Assembly: GCF_000801105.2 (NCBI RefSeq)
Contig: NC_079514.1
Coordinates: 2,356,001-2,420,000, forward strand
DNA from: Raphanus sativus
Taxonomy: Eukaryota; Streptophyta; Magnoliopsida; Brassicales; Brassicaceae
Length of the DNA: 64,000 bases
Direction of reading: 5' to 3'
Below are positions 46,578 to 57,208 of the stretch, one piece after another; the first letter of the stretch is position 1; every line of letters starts with the position of its first letter. Under the pieces are notes generated by a model. That model did no database searches and was not told where the DNA came from. It saw nothing but the letters and a program-made list of their open reading frames with translations. Position numbers and translations under genes: made by a program.

Positions 46578-49500
46578 CTAACTTTGGCTGCCATTGTTTG
46601 CTTCTTCATGGTAATTCATGGAGCATTGACATTTCTTCGTCACTTGATTTATATATGACTTTCTGTCTGGCTGAAGGAACTTCTCCCACAATCCTTTCAG
46701 GTTCCGTTGGTCCGGGTTCTCCTTCAAGAACTGAAACACGCATTTCCCCAGTGCAGTTGCACACACTATGGCTGCAGTGAGAAACAATACCCAAAAACTA
46801 TCGATGCCAAGTTTCCTGAAGGACTCAGATGGATTCGGGTCGGGGCTGGTGAGTGGATCCGGACAACTTTCATCTATTTTCTTGAACCATGCGCTCTCCA
46901 GCTGGTCTGCCTTGTTCGACTCTTCCACTTTTAGAATGGCCCTTGAGACATCAGCTACTAGAGGGGATCCAATGGGAAAGACCTGCACAATAAAACTTAT
47001 GTGTCTTAGCACTGAGTTTAAAGAATGCTCTCTGCTATACAGAGAGAGTGTTTTACTTACGAAGCCTAATCCATCGACCTTGAATGGTGTTTGAACCATT
47101 TTATACTTGTTACAATGCTGTCCGAGAAAGAGTCTAACATACGGCAGTTCCATGAAAACTGCGGAAACACCTCCCTTTGCTGGTTCTGTGTCCAGCAGCT
47201 CCTCGCAGTGTTCTGGAGAGCCGTAGGTCACGAGATTAGCATCTGAGAAACCTGATTCTCTGAGTCTTTTCAGAATAAAGGAGCTACGTTGATTCCCCAC
47301 ACGTTCTCCCTTTGCCAGCAAGCTGTTTATGTTGGTCACAGTTGGATGAAGCTGCTGCGATGTGAGAAGCGATGCCAAACTAGCCGTGTAACTCTGCGTC
47401 AGCAAAAGTACTAAGAAGTACCAAATTATAACCACGAGCCTCGCCCAGAAGCTAAGCACTCTTTCTCCTGTACATGCAAACAAGATGATGTTTGTAAAAA
47501 AATAACGTGCATTGGTGTGAAGGAGCTGAGTAAGACAAGACATTACTCGGCGCAAAGACCATAATGGAGAAAGAAAACCAGAGCACAGTGCTGATTTGGT
47601 ATTTTCCAGGCCCATCAAACTCTGGATTTACCCTGTGTTCAAGAACCCATACGACGATGGCGATTATGAAAAAGGACGAAAGAGTGAGGAGGCATAGTCC
47701 CCATGTCAAAGGCATCAAGAATATGGTACTGCTTCTTTTGACATTGTCTTTAACCGGAACCACCAAACCCACACCTGATGGTGTGTACGGCAATGAAAAC
47801 TCTACGTACTTTGACCTGTTTGCTGATATTGTTGTGTCTCCTACCACAACATCGAATATCTGTTCCAGACACAAAGAACAAAGTTAACTGGGGTTTTAGC
47901 TTCGGTTAAGAGGTTTTTCTTAGATTTTAACTAAAAAAAAATTAAAAACCGTCTCTTAATTAAGAGATATAAAAGCCGGATCTTAGTCCAAAAATGTAAA
48001 AAAAAAAAAAATCAAATCATGAGTTAATAACCCCAAATAAGAGATCGGGGTTAATCATGTTCTTATTAGACATGACATAATACAAGAGGGAAGGGTTTAC
48101 CCCGAGGTACACTTGGTAGACCAAAGTCTCGTAATCCATATCTTGTACAGGAATGAAGTCATAGGAAACATCATAGGGCATCGCTTGAATAACAGCCTCA
48201 AAGTAGTCGATACAGAATCCACTGAATACTGTTGAATTGGTGATGGGATCCTTTGTACCCTTCACTAACTGCGGGAAATGGTTATTAGTTGGGACTCCGA
48301 TCTTCAGCCTTTTCCCATTTGTTGGTATCTCCCACCCTTTGGGTACAAACGTGGTGTCTCCAGGCCATATGATTGGTCTGAGTCGATCTTTCCACGTAGT
48401 GAAAGTGGTAGCTTGTCTTTGGTGGTCTACGTTCTTCAACAGACCATGTTCTTTCATCCAGTATCCTATGGTCCTTCCTCCACGCCCATCCACGTTAACA
48501 ATCTCAAACACCGACGGCTGAAGTTCTCGGTTGATAAACCGGAAGTCACCAGCGAGCCCTTTGAACCGAACTCCAGAGAGTGTCTGGAGAAGTTTCGGAC
48601 CGTATTGAGATACACCTAGACCTTGAAGGCCAGACATGTTGTTCCTCACGGCATCATGATCTGTCTTCTTGACAAAAGTCAAATCTGATGTACCAGCTTC
48701 TTCGATGGCCATTGCGAGTGCAGTGGTGGCATCATAAGCCCACAGTCCATACACGCTGAGGGAAGAAAGTGGGAAGCTATTCTCCTTCCATTTAGATTTA
48801 AATGCTTCAAGCTCTTCAGATCTCGGTACGTACGTCTTTACACCCAACACCCCTTGCATCGTATCAAGTTCCGTCTCCCTCATGAGGCCGAGACCATCGG
48901 TGATGGCGTTGGTGAGGATCCAGACATATCCTTGCTTCATCAGACCAATCTCCTTGGCTTTGGCGAAAAGTCTCGAGGCGAGTAGATCTTCGGTGTGGAC
49001 AACAAACACTCTAGTGGGTCGTGTCATCATCCGGAGAAGTTCAACGGAGATCTCATCGCCCGTGGCGTTGGGAGAGATCACGATCCTGTAAGGTATACGG
49101 ACGTTGATCTCTTGTAACGCATCGGTGAGATGGGGCATTATACCTTCCCCGAAGGTGTTGTCAACGTAAACAGGTACAACCTCTCTCCATCCAAAGAGTT
49201 TGATGATGGCTTTTATGGCGTGCACTTCAGATGAATCGTCGTAGGTAGCTCGGAAGAAGTATTGACTACGGATGGAAGATAGGAAGGGACTTGTTGCGGA
49301 GTATGATACAATCGGTACCTGTGATTTTTGTCCTATCTCAATCATGAACTGCGCCTGCATGGAAGTCGATGGTCCTATGATGGCTATGACTTCCTGGTTT
49401 GTTATCAGATCAAGAGCTGCGACAAAAAGGAAAATGAATGATTAGGAAGAGACCAGTATGAATGTAGACAAGAATCGTTGTTACCTGCTGCTGCTGCTGC

Positions 49501-49749
49501 AGTAACAACATCGTTTTGGGAGTCAACAATGGTGGTTACAAGCCTTGTCCGTGTTTGTGGATGGGACGAGTAGAAATCAGAAAGAGACATGTTGATACAG
49601 AACAAGGTCCTGTTGGAATATGACGTTCCTACATCGTCCACGATTCCCACTTTAACTTCTGTTGGTGTATTTTGTCCCTCTCCCACTTGCATCAATAAGA
49701 GGATGTCAAGGAAGAGTAGTTTGAGAACGAGGTCGTGTTCTCTCTTCAT
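46578..49749 (-). CDS. GLR2.4: Glutamate receptor-like channel GLR2.4 type, 901 residues
   Basis: Five exons join in phase: 49485-49749, 48101-49416, 47547-47859, 47061-47467, 46578-46982. MKREHDLVLKLLFLDILLLM is a signal peptide. Residues 30-430 are the amino-terminal periplasmic-binding-like domain (VVPVYVDNTFGEG). The ligand-binding lobes follow (KRLKIGVP; VVVGDTTISANRSKYVEFSL). M1 lies at MPLTWGLCLLTLSSFFIIAI, the pore helix at ISTVLWFSFSIMVFAP, M2-M3 at WARLVVIIWYFLVLLLTQSY with the gating motif SYTASLASLLTSQQ, and M4 at FWVLFLTAAIVCATALG. Plant GLRs are amino-acid-gated calcium channels. Length and position match Arabidopsis GLR2.4 (At4g31710). Exon 1 contains an alanine/GCA run (TAAAAA) at its end. 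Confidence 0.92.
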
Positions 49750-50283
49750 AATTTTTTTTTTGGTCAGAACTTGCAAAGAAAGAAAGAAACTTGGTGGTCT
49801 ATATTGGTTTGAGAATTCGGGATGTGGAAAAAGTCATGACATGGTATATATTATATTGTTGAATGTATCGAACTCCAACATGAGTTACCCTAATCAACGG
49901 GAACTTGTTTACTTAGTATTCTTATTTAGTAAACGATTAATGGTCAACTGTTGTCAAGGAAGAGACTTCGTTCTATGCAATATGCATATTTAAACAATAA
50001 GCAACAAGTTGACTCTCACTTAATCACAGTTTACTCTTTTTCGCACATTCTCCGTCGGCAGAATCCAAGAGAAGAAACAAGAAGTCTTGCTTCATTTATC
50101 ACATGCATAACTCACATGAATGTCTCAGACAGCCTGGAGAACATATGTTTTTGGCATTTCTGGTATAGAAACGATGATGAGGATGGTTTCTCTCCAAACT
50201 AATGATATTTTAATTGTTGTTATATTTGCTTTTTTTTGCAAGCCTTTGTTTTTTTTTCTGGAGTTGTGACTTTGTTTTATTTC
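49750..50283. other. GLR2.4 upstream region
   Basis: A presumed promoter for GLR2.4 on the minus strand; no sharp TATA box was located. No other gene is seen. Confidence 0.35.
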
Positions 50284-50435
50284 CCCCAAACCAACTCCAA
50301 CATAAAAGGTTGGCCTATCTTCAAAACATCATTAGCTTCACAGAAATCTTTCCATCCTTTTCCCAATCTTCTTTTTCCATATTTTGATCAATCCTTCACC
50401 AGCGTCTATACCCGTTTCACGCCAGGATTATCCCA
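50284..50435 (-). pseudogene. Partial duplicate of a REM terminal B3 exon
   Basis: This stretch aligns with 50807-50957, part of the last exon of the adjacent REM pseudogene, with shared phrases such as AACTCCAACATAAAAGG and ATCTTTCCATCCTTTTCCCA. It has no start, no partner exons and no continuation. At the position where the neighbour has an in-frame TGA, this copy reads AGA. Confidence 0.65.
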
Positions 50436-50744
50436 TTTATACTAACCAGAGTTTGCAACTTACTGAGCCAAGCTTGCATGTTAAGGTTTTCATGTTTTAT
50501 GGTGTGTTTTTTTTTTTTGGCAAACATGTTCAGTTGTTCTTAGGGTGTTTAATCAGCTGTGGTATTGATCTTACAGCAGTACTACATGAAGAGGCTTAGA
50601 GGAGACTTCCACCTACAGTTATGTCATGACTGCAAAAACATCTTGAACGAGGAGAAACGCAACGAGATGAAGATGGGTTCATATCTAGTAGAAACTTTAT
50701 AAGTTATAGCACAAACTAAAAAAAAATATAAATTACTCTGTTCT

Positions 50745-52178
50745 TCAGTCACAGAGTGTCTCAACCTTGACCTTTGAACAAAACTTAAGAACAGGAACAC
50801 TGTCCTCCCAAATCAACTCCAACATAAAAGGCTCACCAATCTTCAATACGTCACTAGCTTCACAAAAATCTTTCCATCCTTTTCCCAATCATCTTTTTCC
50901 ATATTTTGATCCATCTTTCACCAGCTTTATTACCCGCTTCACCCCATGTTTATCCATCAGGATTATCTCATTCTTCTTGTTGATACCGTTGATCTTCATG
51001 AATGTTGCTGGAAGAATCTGCACATGATTCAGAACCCAACCCAAAATATAAAAGACAAAAACAAAACAGAGGAAAAAAACAGAGTAAGACTATAAACAAA
51101 GATCTTTTCTTAACGTACAAGTTTGGAGGTTCTGAAATTGTAACGTGTGAGATAGATTGTAACAAATCGGTTTTCCCGTGAAGATGATGAAGCTACCCAT
51201 TTAGAACGCCTCTTTGTCTTCTTATTCGCTCTCATGTATTTGCTCATTAGTTCCGAACACTCTTCTTCAGGACATACACATATCATGGGAGAAGTTTTCC
51301 CATCTCCTACAAGATTAAACATCATTAGATCTCCTACTTATAGTCTGTTATCACGGCAGAATCTTCTCCAGCCTCCTCTGATGTAATAGCTTCCGTTTGT
51401 TTCCCTAAATCTCAAATTTACATTCCACGAGTTTCCCTCTTTGTTCACTACTATCATCTTGTGACATATTTTGTTCAGAGCATTCGAACTCGCAGCTTCC
51501 ATAGGAAGATCCTGCAAACCACAGTTATACATCATGAACATTGTTTTACACGTGTGAATTAGAATGCAGTAAGTACTCACAAGTGTGTCCAACTTAAGAT
51601 CTGAAGCAGCGACTTGTGCTACAAAACAGTAGTCAAATGAGAAAGTGGACTTTGGCTCTGTCTTTGGTAATGGATTCTTATTTGTTGTACAATGATTCTC
51701 ATTGTTATCATCATTGTTGTCCTTCTCTTCCTTGATGAAGTGAGATTGTTCATACTCAATCTCACAACAGCTAGGACCGAAAGGAGTGACGTTAAAGACC
51801 ATGTCTCCTTCATGTTTGAAGATAATGATGTCTCCGATACGAAGATCATGTGCTGTGGCAAAGTCATTCCAGCCTCTTGTGAATCTCCGACCGTCTATTG
51901 TTACTTCCCAAGTTTTATTTGAAGCTTTTGATCTCAGTTTAGCTTTTTTCTGCTCGTTTTTTGCTTCTATGTACTTTGAAAAGAAGGCAACCGGTATTGT
52001 CTGCAATAAAAAGAGACAAAAATCAAATTAAAAAAAAACAGAACCGAGTCTAAAAGAGAGACATAAACAGAGGAGAAACAGAAAAAAAGAGAGAGTATAC
52101 GAGGTGAGTGTTGAAACCGGGAAGAAGTGGCTGGAAAAAATGTGGATTGGTCGGAGACTGAAGTGGTGGATTCGCCAT
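50745..52178 (-). pseudogene. REM-family B3 gene broken by two in-frame stop codons
   Basis: Exons 52101-52178, 51581-52000, 51119-51511 and 50745-51017 join in phase and look like an ordinary REM gene: MANPPLQSPTNPHFFQPLLP, a first B3 (TIPVAFFSKYIEAKNEQKKA to DMVFNVTPFG), a second B3 and a third (ILPATFMKINGIN to VPVLKFCSKV). A TAA at 51338-51340 interrupts the second B3 between CRDNRL and VGDLMMFNLVGDG, which lie in the same frame. A TGA at 50889-50891 interrupts the third between KYGKR and LGKGWKDFCEAS. Splice sites are intact, so inactivation seems recent. A truncated one-domain protein from the first B3 could still be made. It lies on the far side of GLR2.4 from the other REM genes. Confidence 0.75.
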
Positions 52179-52665
52179 TTTCAAACAGTTCATGAGTGAA
52201 AAAAAGAACTGAAAGGAAAGTTGTTCTTGTCCTCTTTATTAAAGAAAAATCATGTATTTGTTATCTTGGTTCAATGATGTGATGCTCTTTTAACTTTACA
52301 GAAAAAGGTAAATGTTTCAGACTTCTTTTGTCTTTAATCAGAGGAAGTCAAGCCAACATGCATGTATAGTAAAAAGCTGTAGAACTTTGTTGCTTTCTCT
52401 GTATCTTTTAGGTTAAGACCAAACACCACTTAATATCCTGTGGTATTGTGCCATTAGAAGAATCAAACTAATGTTTCGAGTTATGAGTTTTTTTGACCTA
52501 CCAGTGCCCGCTTAATGAACTCAGACATCTTATTATCAGAGAGACACAAACAATAAAAGGATATACATGTAACTGATAATAACTATGAAGAAAAAGTGAA
52601 TTTTGTTTTAGCTGAAACACAAGATAAAATCAGGATCATCCTTACTAGGAAAAGGTTATCAAGAC

Positions 52666-53205
52666 TTGCTGGTTTCTATTCATCCCTTGTCGCAGAATCC
52701 ATTCCGGTCAAAGGGCTATCAGCAAAATATGCTGGATGCTTCACGTTCACACTTTTTCTACACATACTCCGGACGCTTGTGGGTCAAAGCAACCACTAGA
52801 GACATGAACTTAGAGAAGAAAAATCATTTACCTCAAAGCAAAGCTTTTGAACGGTCTTCCATTGTCAAAATATTAAACGCTTATCCTGTTTCAAGAAAAA
52901 CCAATATTCGTGTCATGATCCAAAAGATAAAAGACCATATCATTGCCGCACATTCTAGAAACGAAAGTGAGCTAGGAGGTTACCTTTTGCTATTTCTTGC
53001 TTATCTCTGTCTAGTCTTGCAGTGCCTGTTGGTTGCTTATCTTTGTCTAGCCTTGCAGTGCATGTTGGTTGCTTATTCTTGTATAGCCTTGCAGTCCCTG
53101 TTGGTTACTTTTCTTTCCCTGGAAACATCTGCAACAAATGGAAATGAACTCTGTAAGAGCAACATCATATTCATGTTTTGCCTCTCTCCAGACAGTTTTC
53201 CATGA
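52666..53205 (+). other. Unrecognised open frame of 179 codons with an internal Leu-rich repeat
   Basis: The frame starts MLVSIHPLSQNPFRSKGYQQ, has a basic middle (KTNIRVMIQKIKDHIIAAH) and a hydrophobic repeat. It ends shortly before a SINE. I recognise no family, exon junctions are unclear, and the repeat makes the length suspicious. It may be a remnant rather than a gene. Confidence 0.25.
52997..53104 (+). repeat. 36-bp minisatellite, three copies
   Basis: Three consecutive 36-bp units of the form TTGCTTATCTxTGTCTAGxC then TTGCAGTGCCTGTTGG, slightly diverged. Because 36 is a multiple of three, the frame at 52666 repeats a 12-residue unit (AYLCLALQCMLV). Confidence 0.75.
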
Positions 53206-53305
53206 TTATTTCCCCAACAAACAGAGCATTAGAGTTAATGGGCCTCTTATAATAAAATTAGGCCCAATCAGCGTCTCCTTTGATGTTTGCATGAATATTC
53301 CCCAG

Positions 53306-53347
53306 AGGATACATGTAATATTGCTCAAAAAAAGGATACATGTAATA
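53306..53347 (+). mobile_element. Micro-retroposon: 15-bp direct repeats around a 12-nt insert
   Basis: AGGATACATGTAATA at 53306-53320 recurs exactly at 53333-53347. The insert is TTGCTCAAAAAA. A full-length SINE is inserted immediately beside its second repeat. Confidence 0.65.
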
Positions 53348-53348
53348 C

Positions 53349-53612
53349 AAGTATATAACTATGTGACAAGACGTTGTAGCCCAATGGTTAGGACGGGTCC
53401 CCGCCTGCACCCAGGTAGGGGGTTCGATCCACGCCGGAGGGAACTACCTTGCAACGCTCTTGTCACCCACACGGATATGGGCCATGCTTTCGGCCCATTT
53501 GAAAAACTGGGAGGGGCGTCTATCCGTGGGTATTCCTTCCCCTTGGGGATTAGTCTGGGCCTTCTGGGCCTGGGATACCCCCAGGTTAAACAAAAAAAGT
53601 ATATAACTATGT
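53349..53612 (+). mobile_element. tRNA-derived SINE, 232 bp, with 16-bp target duplication
   Basis: The body spans 53365-53596. An RNA polymerase III box A-like TAGCCCAATGGTTAGG (53377-53392) and box B GGTTCGATCC (53421-53430) sit near the 5' end, and the 3' end is GGTTAAACAAAAA. AAGTATATAACTATGT flanks it exactly on both sides (53349-53364, 53597-53612). The uninterrupted duplication indicates a recent insertion. It belongs with the Brassicaceae tRNA-related SINEs. Confidence 0.9.
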
Positions 53613-54947
53613 ATCCATTTGTTTCTTTTTTATTTATTTACCCATCAAATTAATTTCCAAAAAACATATATAGAGAGAATATCCAAAAGAAATCGTCAAT
53701 CAAGAAAAATCTGAGACTGTGACTTCTTTTCTTTTGGTTGGGAGACAGAGAATATGACAATGAAAGCACTCCCATCCCATCCACCATTTAGACCGAATAC
53801 ACGATCAACTACAATCCTACTAAAGCACTTTTCTTGTCTCTTTTGTCAACCCATAAATGAAAATAGTTATATCTGCCTCAGAATACTTCATAACTTACAG
53901 AAAATTTGTTATGTTGTTTACTTATGACAAAACCATATATTTATATGTTTATGTAGTTTGACAACGCTTCCAAAGTTCAAAGAGTCTGTTATACAGGATA
54001 CTGCTATACGTAGTCAAGATGAAATTTGTACTTGTTTCCTTGAAATGAGAACAATGGTGGCTCGTGGTACAAAATAAATATATTATGTTGGAGTTTCAAA
54101 TCTGAAAAGGATTGATTAAATAACAATAAAAATAAAATCAGGGAGAGGCAAAACATGGTGGCCTATCAAATCTATTAATTCAGACGAGGCGAATGAGCAC
54201 TGGAAACGAAGCAATGTTCTTATGATCCTAATCGAATATCCGATATCCACTATAGTGAACGTGATCGTCGTCGTGATAATCATTGTATTCCTCACGTTAG
54301 TTTTTTATCTTAACTAACAGTAACTATCCTTTAATATTATTAAAAGACCTAACAGACAAAAAAAAGATTTGAATATAAAGCTAGGTACTTAAAATCTAAA
54401 ATGGTAGAAGATGAATTTTCTACGTTTTTCTTGATTTTGTTTTTGCAAGTGACACAAACAAGAGACTTTAAAAAGTATTGAATCGGGCTAATTGTCCCAT
54501 TTAATTCGTTTTTACAAGGCTAAATATTTCGCTAATTCCTGACAACTGGCCATGAAAAAGCAGTTTCAGAGTACCTAAATATAATTCACCCGTTTAGGAG
54601 CTTGCTTATTACATTTTGATTTGTCTTGCTTTGAATTTCCTAGCTATAAAACTAGTATCGTAAATTAATTTGCTTGCATGAAAAATATGATACGCTATTG
54701 TGTATATGTCGTATTGTAATCATATATATAATGAGGGACTTTCCTCTCTTCTCAATGTGTCCACCTCGGCATATTTTTAATGATTTGTGGGCCCCATATT
54801 GTTCTCGGTTTGGTTAGGACATTTGTTCTCCCGTTTGATTTCGGTTTTCCTCTTTGGTTCAGTCATTTGGTACGTTTGGTTATGCATATGAGTTTGGTTA
54901 ATGAACTGAACTCTGCGTTTTGTGATTGATACAGTATTAGGGTTTCA
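53613..54947. other. Intergenic sequence, nothing recognised
   Basis: AT-rich sequence without a credible coding frame, element terminus or repeat on either strand. Confidence 0.45.
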
Positions 54948-56147
54948 ATGTTATCGTCTTTTGTCTCTTCAACTTCACATTCTCCTCAGATCTTAGACTG
55001 CAAAGACAATGAATTCTTCTATCATCTCTTAGCCTCTCCTAGGTTCAACGTATTTCTCTTAATCTCGCCAATAAATGTAATTATCATTAAGCTGGTGACC
55101 TCTCCGTTGCCTTCACGTCGAATCACTAAAATGGAGAGGGTTGAGAGTTGGGATAAACACCCACAACCACTCTCTGTTAATCTTCTTCATCAAGCGTTGC
55201 AAGATTCTTCGATAATGTCTTCTTCCGGTGCTGTGACTGTGACTCTTTTGCTCACCATGGAAGTCCAAACATGCTGTGTTATTACGAATACTTCATAACT
55301 CCCACTCGAGCCGTTTCGACCGGTGGTTACATTTACTTTATACATAACGACTTTCCAGCGATGAATTCCACCTATAACTCCTTCATCATCTATTGTTTTC
55401 TCCATTTCCTCTGTTCTTTCACTTTCGAAATAACTGAACTTATGGCAAAGATCTTATTGATATTCTCTCCTCTGTCAGGTAAATTGTTGGTAGTGACATT
55501 TCATTTAAAATTATTGAGATTTGATGTCTTTTATCCTCTTTAAAATGAAACGCTTCTGATTTATTGGCATTAAAACTGTGATTTTGTAGGATCCATGATC
55601 CACCAAAGAGATATGCAAGGCTCTGCGAACGAACATGGTCTTGAAGGAAAAAAAGAAAAGCAAAGATAAACTGAAAGTTATCGTATAGGTCTCTCCCACC
55701 ACTTCTCCAAACTATCTGATTGCTGTGAAGAATGCTTAATGTTCTCTCTTTGACTCATCGCTTGAAGAATACATTGCTTCTTCTGTGCCTTCTCCCTTCG
55801 CAAAGGTTTTTCTTCTCTTAGATCATAATCATGTCAAATACATATAACTATATTAGGGTCTCGCAATATCTATTAACTCAGAGAAACTTACAAGCTTAAT
55901 AAGGTCTTAAGCTCCGCTTTCATTGACATTTATTTTCTTCCCTCGGCATCGGGTTTGATGTTATATTTGGACATGCCGTTGATAAATATCCTGGAGACAC
56001 TGATCTGAGACGCCACTTTGTTTTCTTCTTCGTACAGGTTGTAAGATATATGGTTGCATTGATTTCTGAGAAGAGACTTTGCAAAGGTACTAAAAATATT
56101 GAGCAGATTCAAATATCAAAAGGATCAAGAAAGACAATAAATTATAA
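54948..56147. other. Possible decayed coding sequence of unknown origin
   Basis: Base composition is closer to coding than its flanks. Short frames on the plus strand (VESWDKHPQPLSVNLLHQAL; YFITPTRAVSTGGYIYFIHN) shift frame repeatedly. I could not assign a family. It probably represents one or more broken gene fragments next to the protease pseudogene at 56148. Confidence 0.25.
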
Positions 56148-56639
56148 TCAAGTCGTCGAGGCAAAGATCTTAGACGCATCTTTAAGGTAAGGGAGATAGA
56201 AAAAAGGACCACCGCCGATCCAAAAATCTTCATTGTAATAAGACTTTATACCTTCCGTGGAAGGCAAGCAAAGAGACATCTTTGTAGGAAGCTTGTACAT
56301 GGAGACAAGCTGCGAGGGAACAGATAAGTAAGTGGTTGTTAGCGAGACCAATGGATCCACCGAAATCCTTGGGGGTAGGTTTCAACGCAGTAGCATCGTC
56401 AGTGCACGTCAAAGTAACGTAGAGATCTTTTCGCCGTCCATGGAGTATATTCCATTAGGTGTGTATAGTAAGCCAATGATGTCTTGAAGGAGCCTGGTAT
56501 TGACTGGTCGATCTTGTCTGATGGAGTGGTAAGAAGTGGATTTGGCGGCGGTGGAGCAGTTTAGTAATAGAGGCGTGGCTCTGTTGAGGTCAATAAGGAA
56601 GCTTTGGCTGCGGAGGTTCGGGCCGATGGTCAAAGGCAT
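56148..56639 (-). pseudogene. Aspartyl protease/EDGP-like pseudogene fragment
   Basis: Three frames together read LRSQSFLIDLNRATPLLLNC, LLYTPNGIYSMDGEKISTL, TCTDDATALKPTP, FGGSIGLANNHL and SVPSQLVSMYKLPTKMSLCL, ending FWIGGGPFFYLPYLKDASKI. This is the N-terminal half of the extracellular aspartic-protease-like family (EDGP/xylanase-inhibitor type). Frameshifts occur near 56418 (ISTL to TLTCTDD) and near 56337 (ANNHL to SVPSQ), and the Cys-rich segment expected after TSYHSIR is mostly missing. The C-terminal half is absent. Confidence 0.6.
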
Positions 56640-57208
56640 GCAAGGAGTAGAGATTTGTGGTCTTGTCTTTGTAAATAAGGGTGCAGAAAATTGAACCTTT
56701 GGTTTGTAGTAAGACTGAGATGTACTTGCTTCATGGATAATTAATGATGAGTGAAAGCACTGAGAAGATCACACGATGAACAAATTCTTAATGGACATTA
56801 CTTCGTGGATAATGATTATATTTATAAAATGACATAGACATTACCTTCTTCATTTCTTTTTCCAATTTAGATTTAATATATCCGGTAGCTTTTGACATTT
56901 GAATATGAATATATCTGTGGAGAAACATCTTTACCAAGAAACAATTTCAAAATGTAAAAGATAACGTATTGATAACACTGTTGCTGATGTTTCTGATATG
57001 TTTCTGGTGACTACGAGAACTTTCTCACAACTTTTCTTGGTTCCACAATCTGATTTTTGTTTTATAATCTTGGCTTTCGCTTCTGATTTGTTTCTTGTAT
57101 CAAAACTTCACTTTAATATATCAATTAAAACCTCTTCAACTAAACCAAAAAAATCACCCAAATCCACCACTTTTTACACTTTTTTAAAGTATTAGAAAAC
57201 TTTTATTG
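56640..57208. other. Intergenic sequence, nothing recognised
   Basis: AT-rich sequence between the protease pseudogene and the Helitron; no feature is supported. Confidence 0.4.

Noticed and set aside
53377..53440. Possible tRNA gene
   Set aside because: Box A and box B motifs are present, but the sequence does not fold into a cloverleaf with matching acceptor arms and is followed by a SINE body, an A-rich tail and a target duplication.
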